A DNA stretch of 64,000 nt, taken from Pedobacter rhodius. Lineage in GTDB: Bacteria > Bacteroidota > Bacteroidia > Sphingobacteriales > Sphingobacteriaceae. The DNA lies in the NCBI RefSeq assembly GCF_027213645.1, contig NZ_JAPWGL010000004.1:62001-126000 (forward strand). The letters run 5' to 3'. The notes beneath the pieces are model-generated. The model worked only from the letters and a program-made list of their open reading frames with translations. It searched no databases and had not been told where the DNA came from. Shown in pieces: positions 36,338 through 45,680 of the stretch (positions are counted from its first letter, which is position 1; the number at the start of each line of letters is the position of its first letter). The translations under genes and the position numbers were made by a program.

Positions 36338-37102
36338 ATGGAAACAAACAAAGCCATTATCAGTGTGAAAAACCTGGTAAAAAAGTATGATGATTTTGTA
36401 GCCGTACAAGATTTAAATTTTGAGGTTTATGAAAATGAAATCTTCGGTTTACTTGGCCCAAATGGTGCCGGCAAAACCACTACACTTGAAATTATAGAAA
36501 CCTTAAGGGCTAAAACTTCAGGTGAAATTATTGTTGATGGTTTTTCGGTTGACAAGCAAGCACACGAAATTAAACAAATCATTGGCGTTCAGTTACAAGC
36601 AGCCGGTTACTACCCAAATCTTAACCTAATTGAACTGATTGAACTTTTTGCAGGGCTTTATGGCGCGAATATCAGGCCAATGGAAATGCTGGAAAAAGTA
36701 AATCTTCAGGATAAAGCCAAAGCAAAATATAAGGCCCTTTCGGGTGGACAAAAACAACGTTTTTCCATTGCAACAACATTAATTAACCAGCCAAAAATTA
36801 TTTTCCTTGATGAGCCGACTACCGGTTTGGACCCCCAGGCCAGACGTAATCTATGGGATTTAATTACAGAAATCAGAAATAGCGGAACCACCGTGGTTCT
36901 TACCACACATTATATGGATGAGGCAGAGCAGCTTTGTGATCGGGTTGCTTTTGTAGAGCGTGGTCAGATAATCGCTTTAGATACACCCGACAATCTGATA
37001 GATAAATTGGTGAGTTCCGGCTTTGAACGCAAAAAGGAAGTTAAAAAAGCTAACCTGGAAGATGTTTTCATCCACCTTACGGGTAATGAATGGCGGGAAT
37101 AA
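36338..37102 (+). CDS. ABC transporter ATP-binding protein
   Basis: A 254-residue ATPase. Walker A GPNGAGKT is at residues 40-47, the signature LSGGQ at 134-138 and Walker B IIFLDEP at 154-160. It is of the drug/antibiotic-export type. The permease begins 85 bases downstream. A hairpin (GGCGGGA/TCCCGCC, 37092-37111) spans the stop region without a T tract, perhaps acting on mRNA stability. Confidence 0.93.
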   Translation: METNKAIISVKNLVKKYDDFVAVQDLNFEVYENEIFGLLGPNGAGKTTTLEIIETLRAKTSGEIIVDGFSVDKQAHEIKQIIGVQLQAAGYYPNLNLIELIELFAGLYGANIRPMEMLEKVNLQDKAKAKYKALSGGQKQRFSIATTLINQPKIIFLDEPTTGLDPQARRNLWDLITEIRNSGTTVVLTTHYMDEAEQLCDRVAFVERGQIIALDTPDNLIDKLVSSGFERKKEVKKANLEDVFIHLTGNEWRE

Positions 37103-37187
37103 TCTCCCGCCCTTAATGTGACGCTATAGTCAAAACGCAAGCAGCAATTGCAAAAAAATAAGAAGGAAGTAAAATATTAGAATAAAT

Positions 37188-38339
37188 ATGGGTATTGAGC
37201 ATTTAGACACCCCTTCAGGGGCGGAAGGATTGAACGACAGAAAATCAAGCTCCCCTTTAGGAGCTGGGAGTTACAGCAATACAAAAGCAACATTAGCCCT
37301 TGCAAAGGCAAGCTTCCGCTCGATTATGCGAAGTCCGTCGGCGGTGGTTTTTACATTGGCTTTCCCCTTGATATTTATTTTGGTTTTTGGATTTTTAGGC
37401 GGTGGCGGAACTCATATTGATGTTGGCATTACACCCGGATCGGATATAAATAACCCTGTGATTGGCATGCTCGAAAAAACAGGAATGATTCGGTTGGTAA
37501 AAGATAAATCGAAGGCCGAATTCGATAAACTTTTGGAGAAAGGAAACGTAGATGCCATGATTGATGTACACAGAAAAGTAAATTCTGTTGCTTACTCCGT
37601 AAATGTTGTTTACACTTCCGCATCAATGGATAAAGGGAGTATTTTAAAATCGGTTTTAAACAATCTTTTCTATGATAAAACTTTAAAACCATCAGTAGCC
37701 GAAATTAAGGAAAGTACAATTCATGGCCGAGCATATAAAACCATTGATTTTATTTTACCTGGGCAGTTAGGCTTTTCATTATTAAGTACCGGTGTTTTTG
37801 GAACTGCTTTTGTGTTTTTAAGTTTACGCCAAACTTTAGTTATCAAGCGTTTTTTCGCAACACCTGTAAAGCGTTCGAGCATTGTAATTGGCGAGGGTAT
37901 TGCCAGAATCGGTTTTGCCTTAATCGGCGCTTTGTTTATCATTGTTCTTGGCCATTTCTTTTTCGGTTTCACTTTAGTTCATGGCGTTTTAACAGTTGTT
38001 AATATGCTCATTTTGGCGACCCTGGGTGTAATTGTGTTTATGGGCTTTGGATTTATCATATCCGGAGTTGCAAAAAGCGAAAGCATGGTTCCACCAATAT
38101 CCAATATTGTAACGTTACCCCAATTCTTACTCTCCGGCACCTTTTTTTCTATAGAGACATTTCCAAAATGGTTACAACCGATTAGCAGGGCTTTACCGCT
38201 AACTTATTTAAATGACGCCATGCGTAAGGTTGCGTTTGAAGGTTTAAACCTGTGGGACGTAAAATTTCAAATCATGATTCTCGTAATCTGGGGAATTGGC
38301 ATTTATGCAGTTGCTGTAAAGGTCTTTAAGTGGGAATAG
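37188..38339 (+). CDS. ABC-2 type permease with repeat-derived N-terminus
   Basis: A 383-residue ABC-2 permease: helix 1 at about 50-72 (VVFTLAFPLIFILVFGFL), a large extracytoplasmic domain, and five further membrane segments near the C-terminus (GFSLLSTGVFGTAFVFLSL onward). It is the membrane half of an exporter with the ATPase upstream. The first 30 residues (MGIEHLDTPSGAEGLND...) are encoded by a CCCCTTNAGGGG intergenic repeat. No alternative ATG, GTG or TTG in frame lies between this start and residue 47, so the repeat codons are probably translated. Confidence 0.88.
   Translation: MGIEHLDTPSGAEGLNDRKSSSPLGAGSYSNTKATLALAKASFRSIMRSPSAVVFTLAFPLIFILVFGFLGGGGTHIDVGITPGSDINNPVIGMLEKTGMIRLVKDKSKAEFDKLLEKGNVDAMIDVHRKVNSVAYSVNVVYTSASMDKGSILKSVLNNLFYDKTLKPSVAEIKESTIHGRAYKTIDFILPGQLGFSLLSTGVFGTAFVFLSLRQTLVIKRFFATPVKRSSIVIGEGIARIGFALIGALFIIVLGHFFFGFTLVHGVLTVVNMLILATLGVIVFMGFGFIISGVAKSESMVPPISNIVTLPQFLLSGTFFSIETFPKWLQPISRALPLTYLNDAMRKVAFEGLNLWDVKFQIMILVIWGIGIYAVAVKVFKWE
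37210..37272. repeat. CCCCTTNAGGGG repeat inside the permease start
   Basis: CCCCTTCAGGGG (37210-37221) and CCCCTTTAGGAG with CTGGGAGTT (37252-37272), the same family as 24741-24761. Confidence 0.6.
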
Positions 38340-38424
38340 CCTGTTTTACGATCAATAAAAAATTCTTATAATCTGATTACCGATAAGAAAAAGTAATATT
38401 CTTAAAAATGAAATATATTTTTTT

Positions 38425-38472
38425 TAATATCGGATAGATTTTTTTTAATCCAATCCGATATTAGTATATTTG
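38425..38472 (+). promoter_or_regulatory. Inverted-repeat operator candidate and -7 box of the Fic gene
   Basis: TAATATCGGAT (38425-38435) and its exact complement ATCCGATATTA (38453-38463) with a 17-base spacer, immediately upstream of the -7 element TATATTTG (38465-38472). The ATG at 38476 is three bases past the box. Confidence 0.55.
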
Positions 38473-38475
38473 TGG

Positions 38476-39432
38476 ATGTGGAATATTGATCTCAGTGATA
38501 TCGAAGAACTACAGCCTCAACTGAACAGGCTACTGGAGAAAAAATTGAAACTCGATACTTCTCGTCCATTGCCGAACAGTGCTTTACAGCGGATACGAAC
38601 TGATCTAAGTTTAGAGTGGACTTACAACTCTAACAGTATTGAGGGCAATACTTTAAGCCTAAGGGAAACACAAATGGTTTTGCAGGAAGGAATTACCATC
38701 AAAGGCAAATCATTGGTCGAGCATTTCGAAGCGCATAATCACGAAAAGGCAATTGAATATTTGTATACACTTGTAAATGAAAATTACGTATTAAGAAGCA
38801 TCGATATTCTTTCCCTGCACGGTTTAGTTTTACGCAGCATTGAAGATGATTTTGCAGGTCGCTTAAGAAATGGTGGCGTTCGTATTATTGGCGCAAACTT
38901 TACGCCACCAAATGCGAATAAGGTTTCTGATTTATTAGACGAACTAATTTCTTTTATAAATGAGAATACAAAAGGTTTAAATGACATCTTATTATCAACC
39001 ATTTTCCATCATAAACTGGTTTGGATTCATCCGTTTTTTGACGGAAATGGTCGTACTGTACGTTTAGCAATGAATTTGCTTTTAATGCGTAAAGGTTTTC
39101 CGCCTGCTATTATTTTAAAAAACGATAGAAAAAAGTATTATGAAGCACTTAACCAGGCGAATAAGGGAAGCTATTATAAACTTTATCTACTGATGTTGCA
39201 GGCTTTAGAGCGTTCCTTAAATATTTACCTAAACGCAATGCCGGGTAATACTTATGGCGATTACGAACCTATATCGCAAATTGTTTCCGAACCTGAATTT
39301 AAATATGGGCAGGAATATATTAGTCTTCTGGCGCGCCAGGGCAAAATAGATGCTTATAAAGAAGGCAGAAACTGGCTAACAACCAAAACGGCTATTAATA
39401 ATTACGTAAAGAACAGAAAACGGGAGCGTTAA
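38476..39432 (+). CDS. Fic-domain protein with DNA-binding-like C-terminus
   Basis: A 318-residue protein. The Fic motif HPFFDGNGRTVR (residues 185-196) is complete, so AMP transfer is expected. The class II inhibitory motif S52-x-x-x-E56-G57 (SNSIEGN) lies in the N-terminal helix that restrains activity. The last 55 residues (SEPEFKYGQEYISLL, KEGRNWLTTKTAINNYV) resemble an excisionase-type helix-turn-helix. I use the ATG at 38476 rather than an upstream TTG. An 11-base inverted repeat precedes the promoter. No toxin-antitoxin partner gene is adjacent. Confidence 0.85.
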   Translation: MWNIDLSDIEELQPQLNRLLEKKLKLDTSRPLPNSALQRIRTDLSLEWTYNSNSIEGNTLSLRETQMVLQEGITIKGKSLVEHFEAHNHEKAIEYLYTLVNENYVLRSIDILSLHGLVLRSIEDDFAGRLRNGGVRIIGANFTPPNANKVSDLLDELISFINENTKGLNDILLSTIFHHKLVWIHPFFDGNGRTVRLAMNLLLMRKGFPPAIILKNDRKKYYEALNQANKGSYYKLYLLMLQALERSLNIYLNAMPGNTYGDYEPISQIVSEPEFKYGQEYISLLARQGKIDAYKEGRNWLTTKTAINNYVKNRKRER

Positions 39433-39474
39433 ACTTAATTCAGAATTAATAAGCCTGTTCCGTTGCAAACCTAA

Positions 39475-40050
39475 TTAGAGGGCAGCTTTAACTAAAAAAG
39501 GCAATATTTCCTTTTGAAAACTTACAAAGTTCTTACGCACATCAGAATCGCTAACGGACGTAAAAGCAAAAGAGAAAACAATGCTTTTACTCGCTTTTAA
39601 CAAAAAGGCTAAACCTTCTCTCCTGGCCGGATTATTTTTGAAGTTGTCCAATTGTAAATAAGCCGCAAGTAATAAGGCCTCTAACTGATCAGAAAGATGT
39701 TTTAAAAACTCCTGTGAATTTGCATTCTCGCGAACAAAATCCCAGCCGATAAACTCGTTACATGCCGTGAAAGAAAGTCGGCTGGTTTTCATGACCAACG
39801 CTTTCAGATGCTCTTCTTCAGAACCGTAGCTTACTTTATTATTAAGTATTTCATACAAATTCTGGTCAAGGTAATCCATAAGAATGCTATCTAAAACCTG
39901 TTCTTTACTTTCGAAATATTTATAAATCGTAGCCTTCGCGATACGGGCTTTTTTTGCTATCTCGTTTACGCTGGTTTTATGATATCCATATTTTCTAAAA
40001 AGTTCTTTCGCTGCTTTCTTTACAGTTTCCTTAATTTTTTCGGCTTCCAT
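39475..40050 (-). CDS. TetR/AcrR-family transcriptional regulator
   Basis: A 191-residue repressor with an N-terminal TetR DNA-binding domain (helix-turn-helix KTSVNEIAKKARIAKATIYKYFESKE, about 24-50, given in short) and a ligand domain of unknown specificity. It is last in a run with the Rieske-like protein and pheS (one-base gap and one-base overlap), so the three are cotranscribed. Any target operator is unknown. Confidence 0.9.
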   Translation of the reverse strand: MEAEKIKETVKKAAKELFRKYGYHKTSVNEIAKKARIAKATIYKYFESKEQVLDSILMDYLDQNLYEILNNKVSYGSEEEHLKALVMKTSRLSFTACNEFIGWDFVRENANSQEFLKHLSDQLEALLLAAYLQLDNFKNNPARREGLAFLLKASKSIVFSFAFTSVSDSDVRKNFVSFQKEILPFLVKAAL

Positions 40051-40051
40051 T

Positions 40052-40468
40052 TTAATTAGTTACATGTAAATTCAGACCTGAAATGGCCACTGTATAAGGT
40101 TTTAATGCTCTAACTGCCGGTGCTTTTACAGGACTTCCATCTTCCAACAAAAACTTTGCTCCTGAACAGGGATCTGTTACAGTTAAAGTAGGATCATCCA
40201 AAGTTACGGCGCATTTCTGTTCAGGATTTACCGTACTGCAACGATCAAAAGCGACATAACCATTATCTGTTCTGCGATACAATACTAATCCTGCAATCCC
40301 ATAACCGCTAATTAAAACCGCACCCCCCGGGCTACTTAACCGGCTCAAACGTGGATCGGTAAGCGGTAAGCTTAAATTAACGGCAACATCCGGAATGTAA
40401 CCGGTATCTTTTCCGCAACTTGTAAACAGAACAAGTACAAATAATATGCTATACAGATGCTTTATCAT
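40052..40468 (-). CDS. Rieske-like lipoprotein lacking cluster histidines
   Basis: A 138-residue lipoprotein (lipobox VLVLFTSC, C18). The mature part follows the Rieske [2Fe-2S] domain pattern: VLYRRTDNGYVAFDRCST, then CSGAKFLLEDGSPVKAPA and ALKPYTV. However the ligand motifs C-x-H and C-x-x-H are changed: C77-S-T79 and C101-S-G-A104. Both cysteines remain but neither histidine does, so a normal Rieske cluster cannot form. It sits between pheS and a TetR gene with one-base junctions. The role is unknown. Confidence 0.65.
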   Translation of the reverse strand: MIKHLYSILFVLVLFTSCGKDTGYIPDVAVNLSLPLTDPRLSRLSSPGGAVLISGYGIAGLVLYRRTDNGYVAFDRCSTVNPEQKCAVTLDDPTLTVTDPCSGAKFLLEDGSPVKAPAVRALKPYTVAISGLNLHVTN

Positions 40469-41508
40469 TAAATTAAAGCAGATTTATATTGTTTCAGGAA
40501 ACGAACATCGTTTTCGGAAAATAAACGCAAATCTTTTATTACATACTTTAGGTTTGCAATACGTTCAATGCCCATACCAAATGCAAAACCACTAAACTTT
40601 TTTGAATCGATATTGCAATTTTCCAAAACATTAGGGTCGACCATTCCACACCCTAAAATTTCTACCCAGCCACTATATTTACATAACTGACAACCGGCAC
40701 CATTACAAATTGTACAGGAAATATCCATTTCGGCAGATGGTTCAGTAAACGGGAAATATGATGGGCGGAAACGAACTTTTGTGCCTTCGCCATAAAGTTC
40801 CTGTACAAAATAAAATAAGGTTTGTTTTAAATCTGCAAATGACACATTTTCATCAACGTACAGCCCTTCTATTTGATGGAAAAAGCAATGTGCTCTTGCC
40901 GAAATGGCTTCGTTGCGATAAACGCGACCGGGCATAATTGCTCTGAAAGGCGGCTGACCTTGCTCCATCATACGCACCTGAACTGATGAAGTATGCGTAC
41001 GCAAAGCGATATCGCCTTTTTCGCCTCCCTTTTTTATAAAGAAAGTATCTTGCATGTCTCTTGCCGGATGTTCTTCAGGAAAGTTTAAAGCAGAGAAATT
41101 GTGCCAATCGTCCTCTATTTCAGGACCCTCAGCAACCGTAAAACCAAGCTTTGCAAAAATCTCCACAATTTCACGACGAACCAGTGCCAGAGGATGGCGT
41201 GAACCAATCTCGAAACCCTCGCCCGGCAAAGTTAAATCCTGAGCGTTTTCCGTTCCCTGAATTTGATTGGCTTCGGCAGCTTCTTTTAAAGTTAAGTATT
41301 TAGATTCTGCCAGTTGTTTAAACTCATTCAGCACTTTACCCAAAGATCTTTTTTCTTCGACAGAAACAGATTTAAAATCATCAAAAATTTCTTTAATAAT
41401 ACCTTTACTGCCTAAATATTTTATCCGAAACTGTTCTAATTCATCTGCTTTTTCAGTTGCAAAAGCATTAATTTTTTCAGTGTATTGTGTTATTTTATCC
41501 TGTAACAT
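40468..41508 (-). CDS. pheS: Phenylalanine--tRNA ligase alpha subunit
   Basis: A 346-residue class II synthetase subunit: an N-terminal coiled coil (about 1-85), motif 2 region GRVYRNEAISARAH, and motif 3 GFAFGMGIERI near the end. I start at MLQDKITQ (41508); the ATG at 41550 would place 14 odd residues before it and lies upstream of the -7 box (41514-41521). The downstream lipoprotein gene overlaps its stop by one base. pheT is not in the window. Confidence 0.96.
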   Translation of the reverse strand: MLQDKITQYTEKINAFATEKADELEQFRIKYLGSKGIIKEIFDDFKSVSVEEKRSLGKVLNEFKQLAESKYLTLKEAAEANQIQGTENAQDLTLPGEGFEIGSRHPLALVRREIVEIFAKLGFTVAEGPEIEDDWHNFSALNFPEEHPARDMQDTFFIKKGGEKGDIALRTHTSSVQVRMMEQGQPPFRAIMPGRVYRNEAISARAHCFFHQIEGLYVDENVSFADLKQTLFYFVQELYGEGTKVRFRPSYFPFTEPSAEMDISCTICNGAGCQLCKYSGWVEILGCGMVDPNVLENCNIDSKKFSGFAFGMGIERIANLKYVIKDLRLFSENDVRFLKQYKSALI

Positions 41509-41513
41509 GACTC

Positions 41514-41521
41514 CAAATATA
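41514..41521 (-). promoter_or_regulatory. -7 element TATATTTG for pheS, near-leaderless
   Basis: Minus-strand TATATTTG, then GAGTC and the ATG at 41508. Five bases separate box and start. Confidence 0.55.
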
Positions 41522-41609
41522 CGGCAAATTATCTTAAATTTTAAATGCATACCGGTTCAAAAATTCTGTTTACAATATCATTATAAAAGAAAATGAACTC
41601 GAAATGAAA

Positions 41610-41633
41610 AAAGCCGCAATTCATTGCGGCTTT
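41610..41633 (-). terminator. Intrinsic terminator after kbl
   Basis: An 11-base stem AAAGCCGCAAT / ATTGCGGCTTT with a two-base centre; on the minus strand it is followed by TTTTTTCATT, so it terminates kbl. It may also work weakly in the plus direction. Confidence 0.85.
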
Positions 41634-41658
41634 AAAAACATCTTAGCATTTATAGGAA

Positions 41659-42846
41659 TTAAATCACACTTAATTCTTTTCCAACTTTTGTAAAGGCTGC
41701 AATGGCCTTATCCAGGTGATGTTGCTCATGTGCCGCAGATAACTGCACACGGATCCTTGCTTTACCCTGAGCTACAACGGGATAGAAAAATCCGATAACA
41801 TAAATACCTTCATCAAGCATTTTTGCTGCAAACTCCTGAGCAATTTTAGCATCATACAGCATAACCGGAACAATCGGATGAAATCCAGGTTTAATATCGA
41901 AACCTGCTTCAGTCATTTTTTCGCGAAAATACCTGGTATTGCTTTCCAGCTTATCTCTTAATGATGTAGTTTCACTCAGCATATCTAAAACTGCAATTGA
42001 TGCACCTGCAATCGCCGGAGCTAAGGTATTTGAAAATAAGTATGGGCGTGAACGCTGACGCAGCATATCAATAATTTCTTTTTTACCAGAAGTAAAACCG
42101 CCAGATGCGCCACCAAGCGCTTTACCCAAAGTACCGGTAATGATATCAATTCTATCCATTACGTTAAAATGCTCGTGCGTACCACGGCCGGTTTTGCCGA
42201 TAAAACCAGAGCAATGCGATTCATCAATCATAATTAATGCTTCATATTTATCTGCCAAATCAGCAATTTTATCCAGTGGTGCAACAGAACCGTCCATAGA
42301 GAAAGCACCGTCGGTAACGATAATTCTATGTCTGCAAGACGAAGCTGCGATTAGTTGTTTTTCCAAATCTTCCATATCCGTATTTTTATAACGGAAACGT
42401 TGCGCTTTACATAAACGAACACCGTCAATAATCGATGCATGGTTTAATTCATCAGAAATAATGGCATCCTCTGCATTAAATAATGGTTCAAAAACACCAC
42501 CATTGGCATCAAATGCCGCTGCATATAAAATTGTATCCTCAGTACCTAAAAATTTTGAAATCTTGGCTTCAAGTTCCTTGTGTACATCTTGTGTTCCACA
42601 GATAAAACGTACAGAAGACATTCCATATCCGTAATCATCTATTGCTTTTTTAGCCGCCTCGATGACTTTCGGGTGAGATGATAGACCTAAATAGTTATTT
42701 GCACAAAAATTAATTACATCTGCACCCCCACTTACTTTGATATCCGCACCCTGAGGTGTTGTAATAATTCGCTCGCGTTTAAATAATCCTGCATTTTGAA
42801 TTTCTTCTAATTCTTTTTGAAGAACAGGCTGTAATGTTTTATACAT
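41659..42846 (-). CDS. kbl: Glycine C-acetyltransferase (2-amino-3-ketobutyrate CoA ligase)
   Basis: A 395-residue pyridoxal-phosphate enzyme of the alpha-oxoamine synthase group: threonine breakdown to glycine and acetyl-CoA. Cofactor lysine in [13 protein letters not shown] (about residue 240), and [15 protein letters not shown] upstream. I start at [10 protein letters not shown] (42846), as the -7 box (42871-42878) overlaps a possible earlier ATG. In this group KBL and other family members (for example serine palmitoyltransferase) are similar, but the sequence [15 protein letters not shown] and length fit KBL. Confidence 0.92.
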   Translation of the reverse strand: MYKTLQPVLQKELEEIQNAGLFKRERIITTPQGADIKVSGGADVINFCANNYLGLSSHPKVIEAAKKAIDDYGYGMSSVRFICGTQDVHKELEAKISKFLGTEDTILYAAAFDANGGVFEPLFNAEDAIISDELNHASIIDGVRLCKAQRFRYKNTDMEDLEKQLIAASSCRHRIIVTDGAFSMDGSVAPLDKIADLADKYEALIMIDESHCSGFIGKTGRGTHEHFNVMDRIDIITGTLGKALGGASGGFTSGKKEIIDMLRQRSRPYLFSNTLAPAIAGASIAVLDMLSETTSLRDKLESNTRYFREKMTEAGFDIKPGFHPIVPVMLYDAKIAQEFAAKMLDEGIYVIGFFYPVVAQGKARIRVQLSAAHEQHHLDKAIAAFTKVGKELSVI

Positions 42847-42870
42847 GGCTTTTATTGGTTGATTTACGCT

Positions 42871-42878
42871 CAAAGTTA
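42871..42878 (-). promoter_or_regulatory. -7 element TAACTTTG for kbl
   Basis: Minus-strand TAACTTTG, 24 bases before the ATG at 42846; it touches an upstream ATG (42871-42873) and so argues against that start. Confidence 0.55.
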
Positions 42879-43059
42879 TAAAAAAGGGTGAAAGAATATG
42901 GTTTGAAATGTAAAATGGAAGATGGATTTTAAAAAGGACAATCCGTTAAAGCAACCCATTCCAAACCTATTTATTTTCATGATTAACAAACTTTAACATG
43001 TAAATATGTGTATAGTGTTAAAACTTATTCGATATTTATAGCTTAACTGGTCAGCACTT

Positions 43060-45507
43060 ATGATAAAAATCTACGCACTCTTAATCTTTTGTTCCCTCGG
43101 CAACTTTGCATTTTCACAACAATTTACGGTTTCGGGTACGATAAAAGATATTAGCGGGCAACCTGTTCCATTTGTGTCGGTATATTTAAAAAATACAACT
43201 AAGGGAACTTCAGCAAATGTTGATGGTAAGTACGAAATTAAATTAAATAAAGGTGAGCAGGCCTTAACTTTCAAGGCAGTCGGTTATAAACAACAAGACC
43301 AAATTCTGAATATTACGGCTTCTTCAATTTTAAACATTTCATTGGTGCCGGAAACCTATACCTTAAACAATGTAACCATTAAGGCGAATGCAGAAGATCC
43401 GGCTTATGCAATTATTCGCAAGGCGATAGAAAAGCGCAAAGTTCATTTGGAGGAAGTAAAATCATTTAATTGCGATGTTTACATTAAAGGTGTACAACGT
43501 TTAAAAAGTGCGCCAAAAAAGTTTATGGGCCAGGATATCAGAAAAGTAATGGAACTTGATACCAACCGTAGAGGCATTATATACTTATCCGAATCTCAAA
43601 GTAAGTTTAGTTTCAGAAGGCCAAATGATGTTCATGAAGAAATGATTTCATCGAAAGTAGCCGGCAGAAACAATGCATTCAGCTTTAACAAAGCTTCAGA
43701 TTTGATTATAAACTTTTATGATAATTATTTACTGGAAAATAAATTAAGCGCCAGGGGATTTATATCGCCTATTGCTGATAATGCATTGTTTTATTATAAA
43801 TACAAATACCTGGGCGAAACAAAAGAAAATGGTGAAATAATAAATAAAATAGAAGTTATTCCACGCCGGCCTAATGATCCGGTTTTCAGAGGTATTATTT
43901 ATATTATCGAAGATAGCTGGAGAATTTACAATACGGATTTATTTCTGACAAAAAGCGCGGGAATTAATTTTATTGATACTTTAAACATTAACCAGCAATT
44001 TACCAAAGTTGAAGATGTTTATATGCCTACAGCTATAAATTTCCAGTTTAACGGAAATGTTTTAGGGTTTAAGTTTGCGGGTTATTTTGTAGGTGTTTAC
44101 AGTAATTATGATATTAATCCGGTTTTTTCTAAAAACTTTTTTAGCGGAGAAATTTTAAAAATCACCAAAATGGTGAATAAGAAAGATTCGATTTACTGGA
44201 ATAACAACCGGCCGATTCCCCTTACTCCAGATGAGCAAATAAATTATGTTGTTAAAGACAGTATTGCAAAAAGAAAGGAATCTAAAGCCTACCTCGACTC
44301 GCTGGAAAAAGAAAATAATAAGTTTGGTATCGGAAAATTACTGTTAAGAGGTTATAGCGTTAACAACAGGTATGATAGTGTTTACATCTCATTTGATCCG
44401 GTGTTACGTGCTTTAATTTATAATACTGTAGAGGGCTTTGCTATAAAATATGGTGTTACTTATCGAAAAGTATTTGGCGACAGACGTTCGTACAGCATCA
44501 GACCTGAATTAAGATATGGATTTGCTAATCAAAAATTAACCGGAAGTTTATCCGGCACTTACTACTATAACCCTCTTAAAAGGGCGAGTATTGGTGCTTC
44601 ATTCGGAAATGGAATTTTCGACTTAAACAATTTAGGGTCTATGACTAATTTCGGATATGCAATTAACGCACTGTTATACGAGAAAAATTTCTCTAAATTC
44701 TATGAAAAAAGTTTCGTGAATCTAAACACTACAAGAGAATTGGCAAGTGGTTTACAAGGCTCTTTAAGTTTTGATTATTCAAAGAATCATACCTTAACCA
44801 ATACAACTGATTTTAAATTTTTTGATAATAAAAGCAGGGAATTTACATCGAATAATCCTTTTACACCGACTACTGAAACGCCATTGTTCCCAACATATAC
44901 ATCCGCCAGTGCGTCTGTAAGTTTAACTTATACCATTGGTCAGAAATACATTACGCGTCCGGATGGTAAGTTTTATACTGAATCGCGGTTTCCAAGAATA
45001 AACATTTTATATAAAAAGGGTTTTAACGGACTTTTCGGCAGCGATATAGATTACGATTTTGTTAAGGCAGAAGTGTACCAGGACAGAATTGGTTTAGGCC
45101 TTTGGGGTTACACATCTTTTTTAGTGGGTGCAGGAAAATTCATCAACAACAGCAAAATATATTATCCTGAATATAAACATTTCGCCGGTAATATCTCGAC
45201 CATTTTTCCGCCTAACCTGAGGAAGTTTCAGTATTTGGAGTTTTACCAATTCAGTACCAATCAACAATATTTTGAAGCGCATTTAGAACACAATTTTGCG
45301 GGTTTCTTTTTAAACAAAGTGCCCTTATTACGGAAAGCCAAGCTGGAAGAATTTATTGGGGGCGGTTACTTATCATCGCCGGAGAAAAGAAATTACAAGG
45401 AATTTTATTTTGGATTACAACGTTTAGTTTTAAGGGCCAGCTATGGTTTTGCTTACGACGGCGCTAAAAAGATTTCGCAGGGGTTTCGAATCAGCTATAA
45501 ATTTTAA
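43060..45507 (+). CDS. DUF5686 outer-membrane protein with carboxypeptidase-regulatory domain
   Basis: An 815-residue outer-membrane protein. Signal peptide to about residue 19 (FAFSQ), then a carboxypeptidase-regulatory-like domain (about 22-100; SGTIKDISGQPVPFVSVYL), then a linker and a large beta-barrel-like region of the DUF5686 type, ending in GFRISYKF with a terminal aromatic. The role is unknown; such proteins are widespread in this phylum. It is monocistronic; no clear TAnnTTTG before it. Confidence 0.85.
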   Translation: MIKIYALLIFCSLGNFAFSQQFTVSGTIKDISGQPVPFVSVYLKNTTKGTSANVDGKYEIKLNKGEQALTFKAVGYKQQDQILNITASSILNISLVPETYTLNNVTIKANAEDPAYAIIRKAIEKRKVHLEEVKSFNCDVYIKGVQRLKSAPKKFMGQDIRKVMELDTNRRGIIYLSESQSKFSFRRPNDVHEEMISSKVAGRNNAFSFNKASDLIINFYDNYLLENKLSARGFISPIADNALFYYKYKYLGETKENGEIINKIEVIPRRPNDPVFRGIIYIIEDSWRIYNTDLFLTKSAGINFIDTLNINQQFTKVEDVYMPTAINFQFNGNVLGFKFAGYFVGVYSNYDINPVFSKNFFSGEILKITKMVNKKDSIYWNNNRPIPLTPDEQINYVVKDSIAKRKESKAYLDSLEKENNKFGIGKLLLRGYSVNNRYDSVYISFDPVLRALIYNTVEGFAIKYGVTYRKVFGDRRSYSIRPELRYGFANQKLTGSLSGTYYYNPLKRASIGASFGNGIFDLNNLGSMTNFGYAINALLYEKNFSKFYEKSFVNLNTTRELASGLQGSLSFDYSKNHTLTNTTDFKFFDNKSREFTSNNPFTPTTETPLFPTYTSASASVSLTYTIGQKYITRPDGKFYTESRFPRINILYKKGFNGLFGSDIDYDFVKAEVYQDRIGLGLWGYTSFLVGAGKFINNSKIYYPEYKHFAGNISTIFPPNLRKFQYLEFYQFSTNQQYFEAHLEHNFAGFFLNKVPLLRKAKLEEFIGGGYLSSPEKRNYKEFYFGLQRLVLRASYGFAYDGAKKISQGFRISYKF

Positions 45508-45524
45508 CATGGATGATGTAATCA

Positions 45525-45628
45525 TGGAAAATGGCTGATGGATACAAAGTCTATCCGTCATTTTCCATTTTCCCTCTTACATCTTACATTTTCCATTCTC
45601 CATTTTCCCCTTTTCCATCTTCCATAAT
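45525..45628. repeat. GGAAAATG hairpin and TTCCATTTTCC repeat run
   Basis: GGAAAATG (45525-45532) and CATTTTCC (about 45559-45566) enclose an inner hairpin GATGGATA/TCTATCCGTC. Six or so TTCCATTTTCC / TTACATCTTACA words follow. The open frame through them is an artefact that wrongly extends trhO. Confidence 0.6.
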
Positions 45629-45633
45629 TTCCC

Positions 45634-45641
45634 TATCTTTG
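45634..45641 (+). promoter_or_regulatory. -7 element TATCTTTG for trhO
   Basis: TATCTTTG, 39 bases before the ATG at 45681. It supports the shorter start. Confidence 0.6.
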
Positions 45642-45680
45642 CTCCGCTTTAAACGCCGTTTGCAACGGTATCAATGCATT

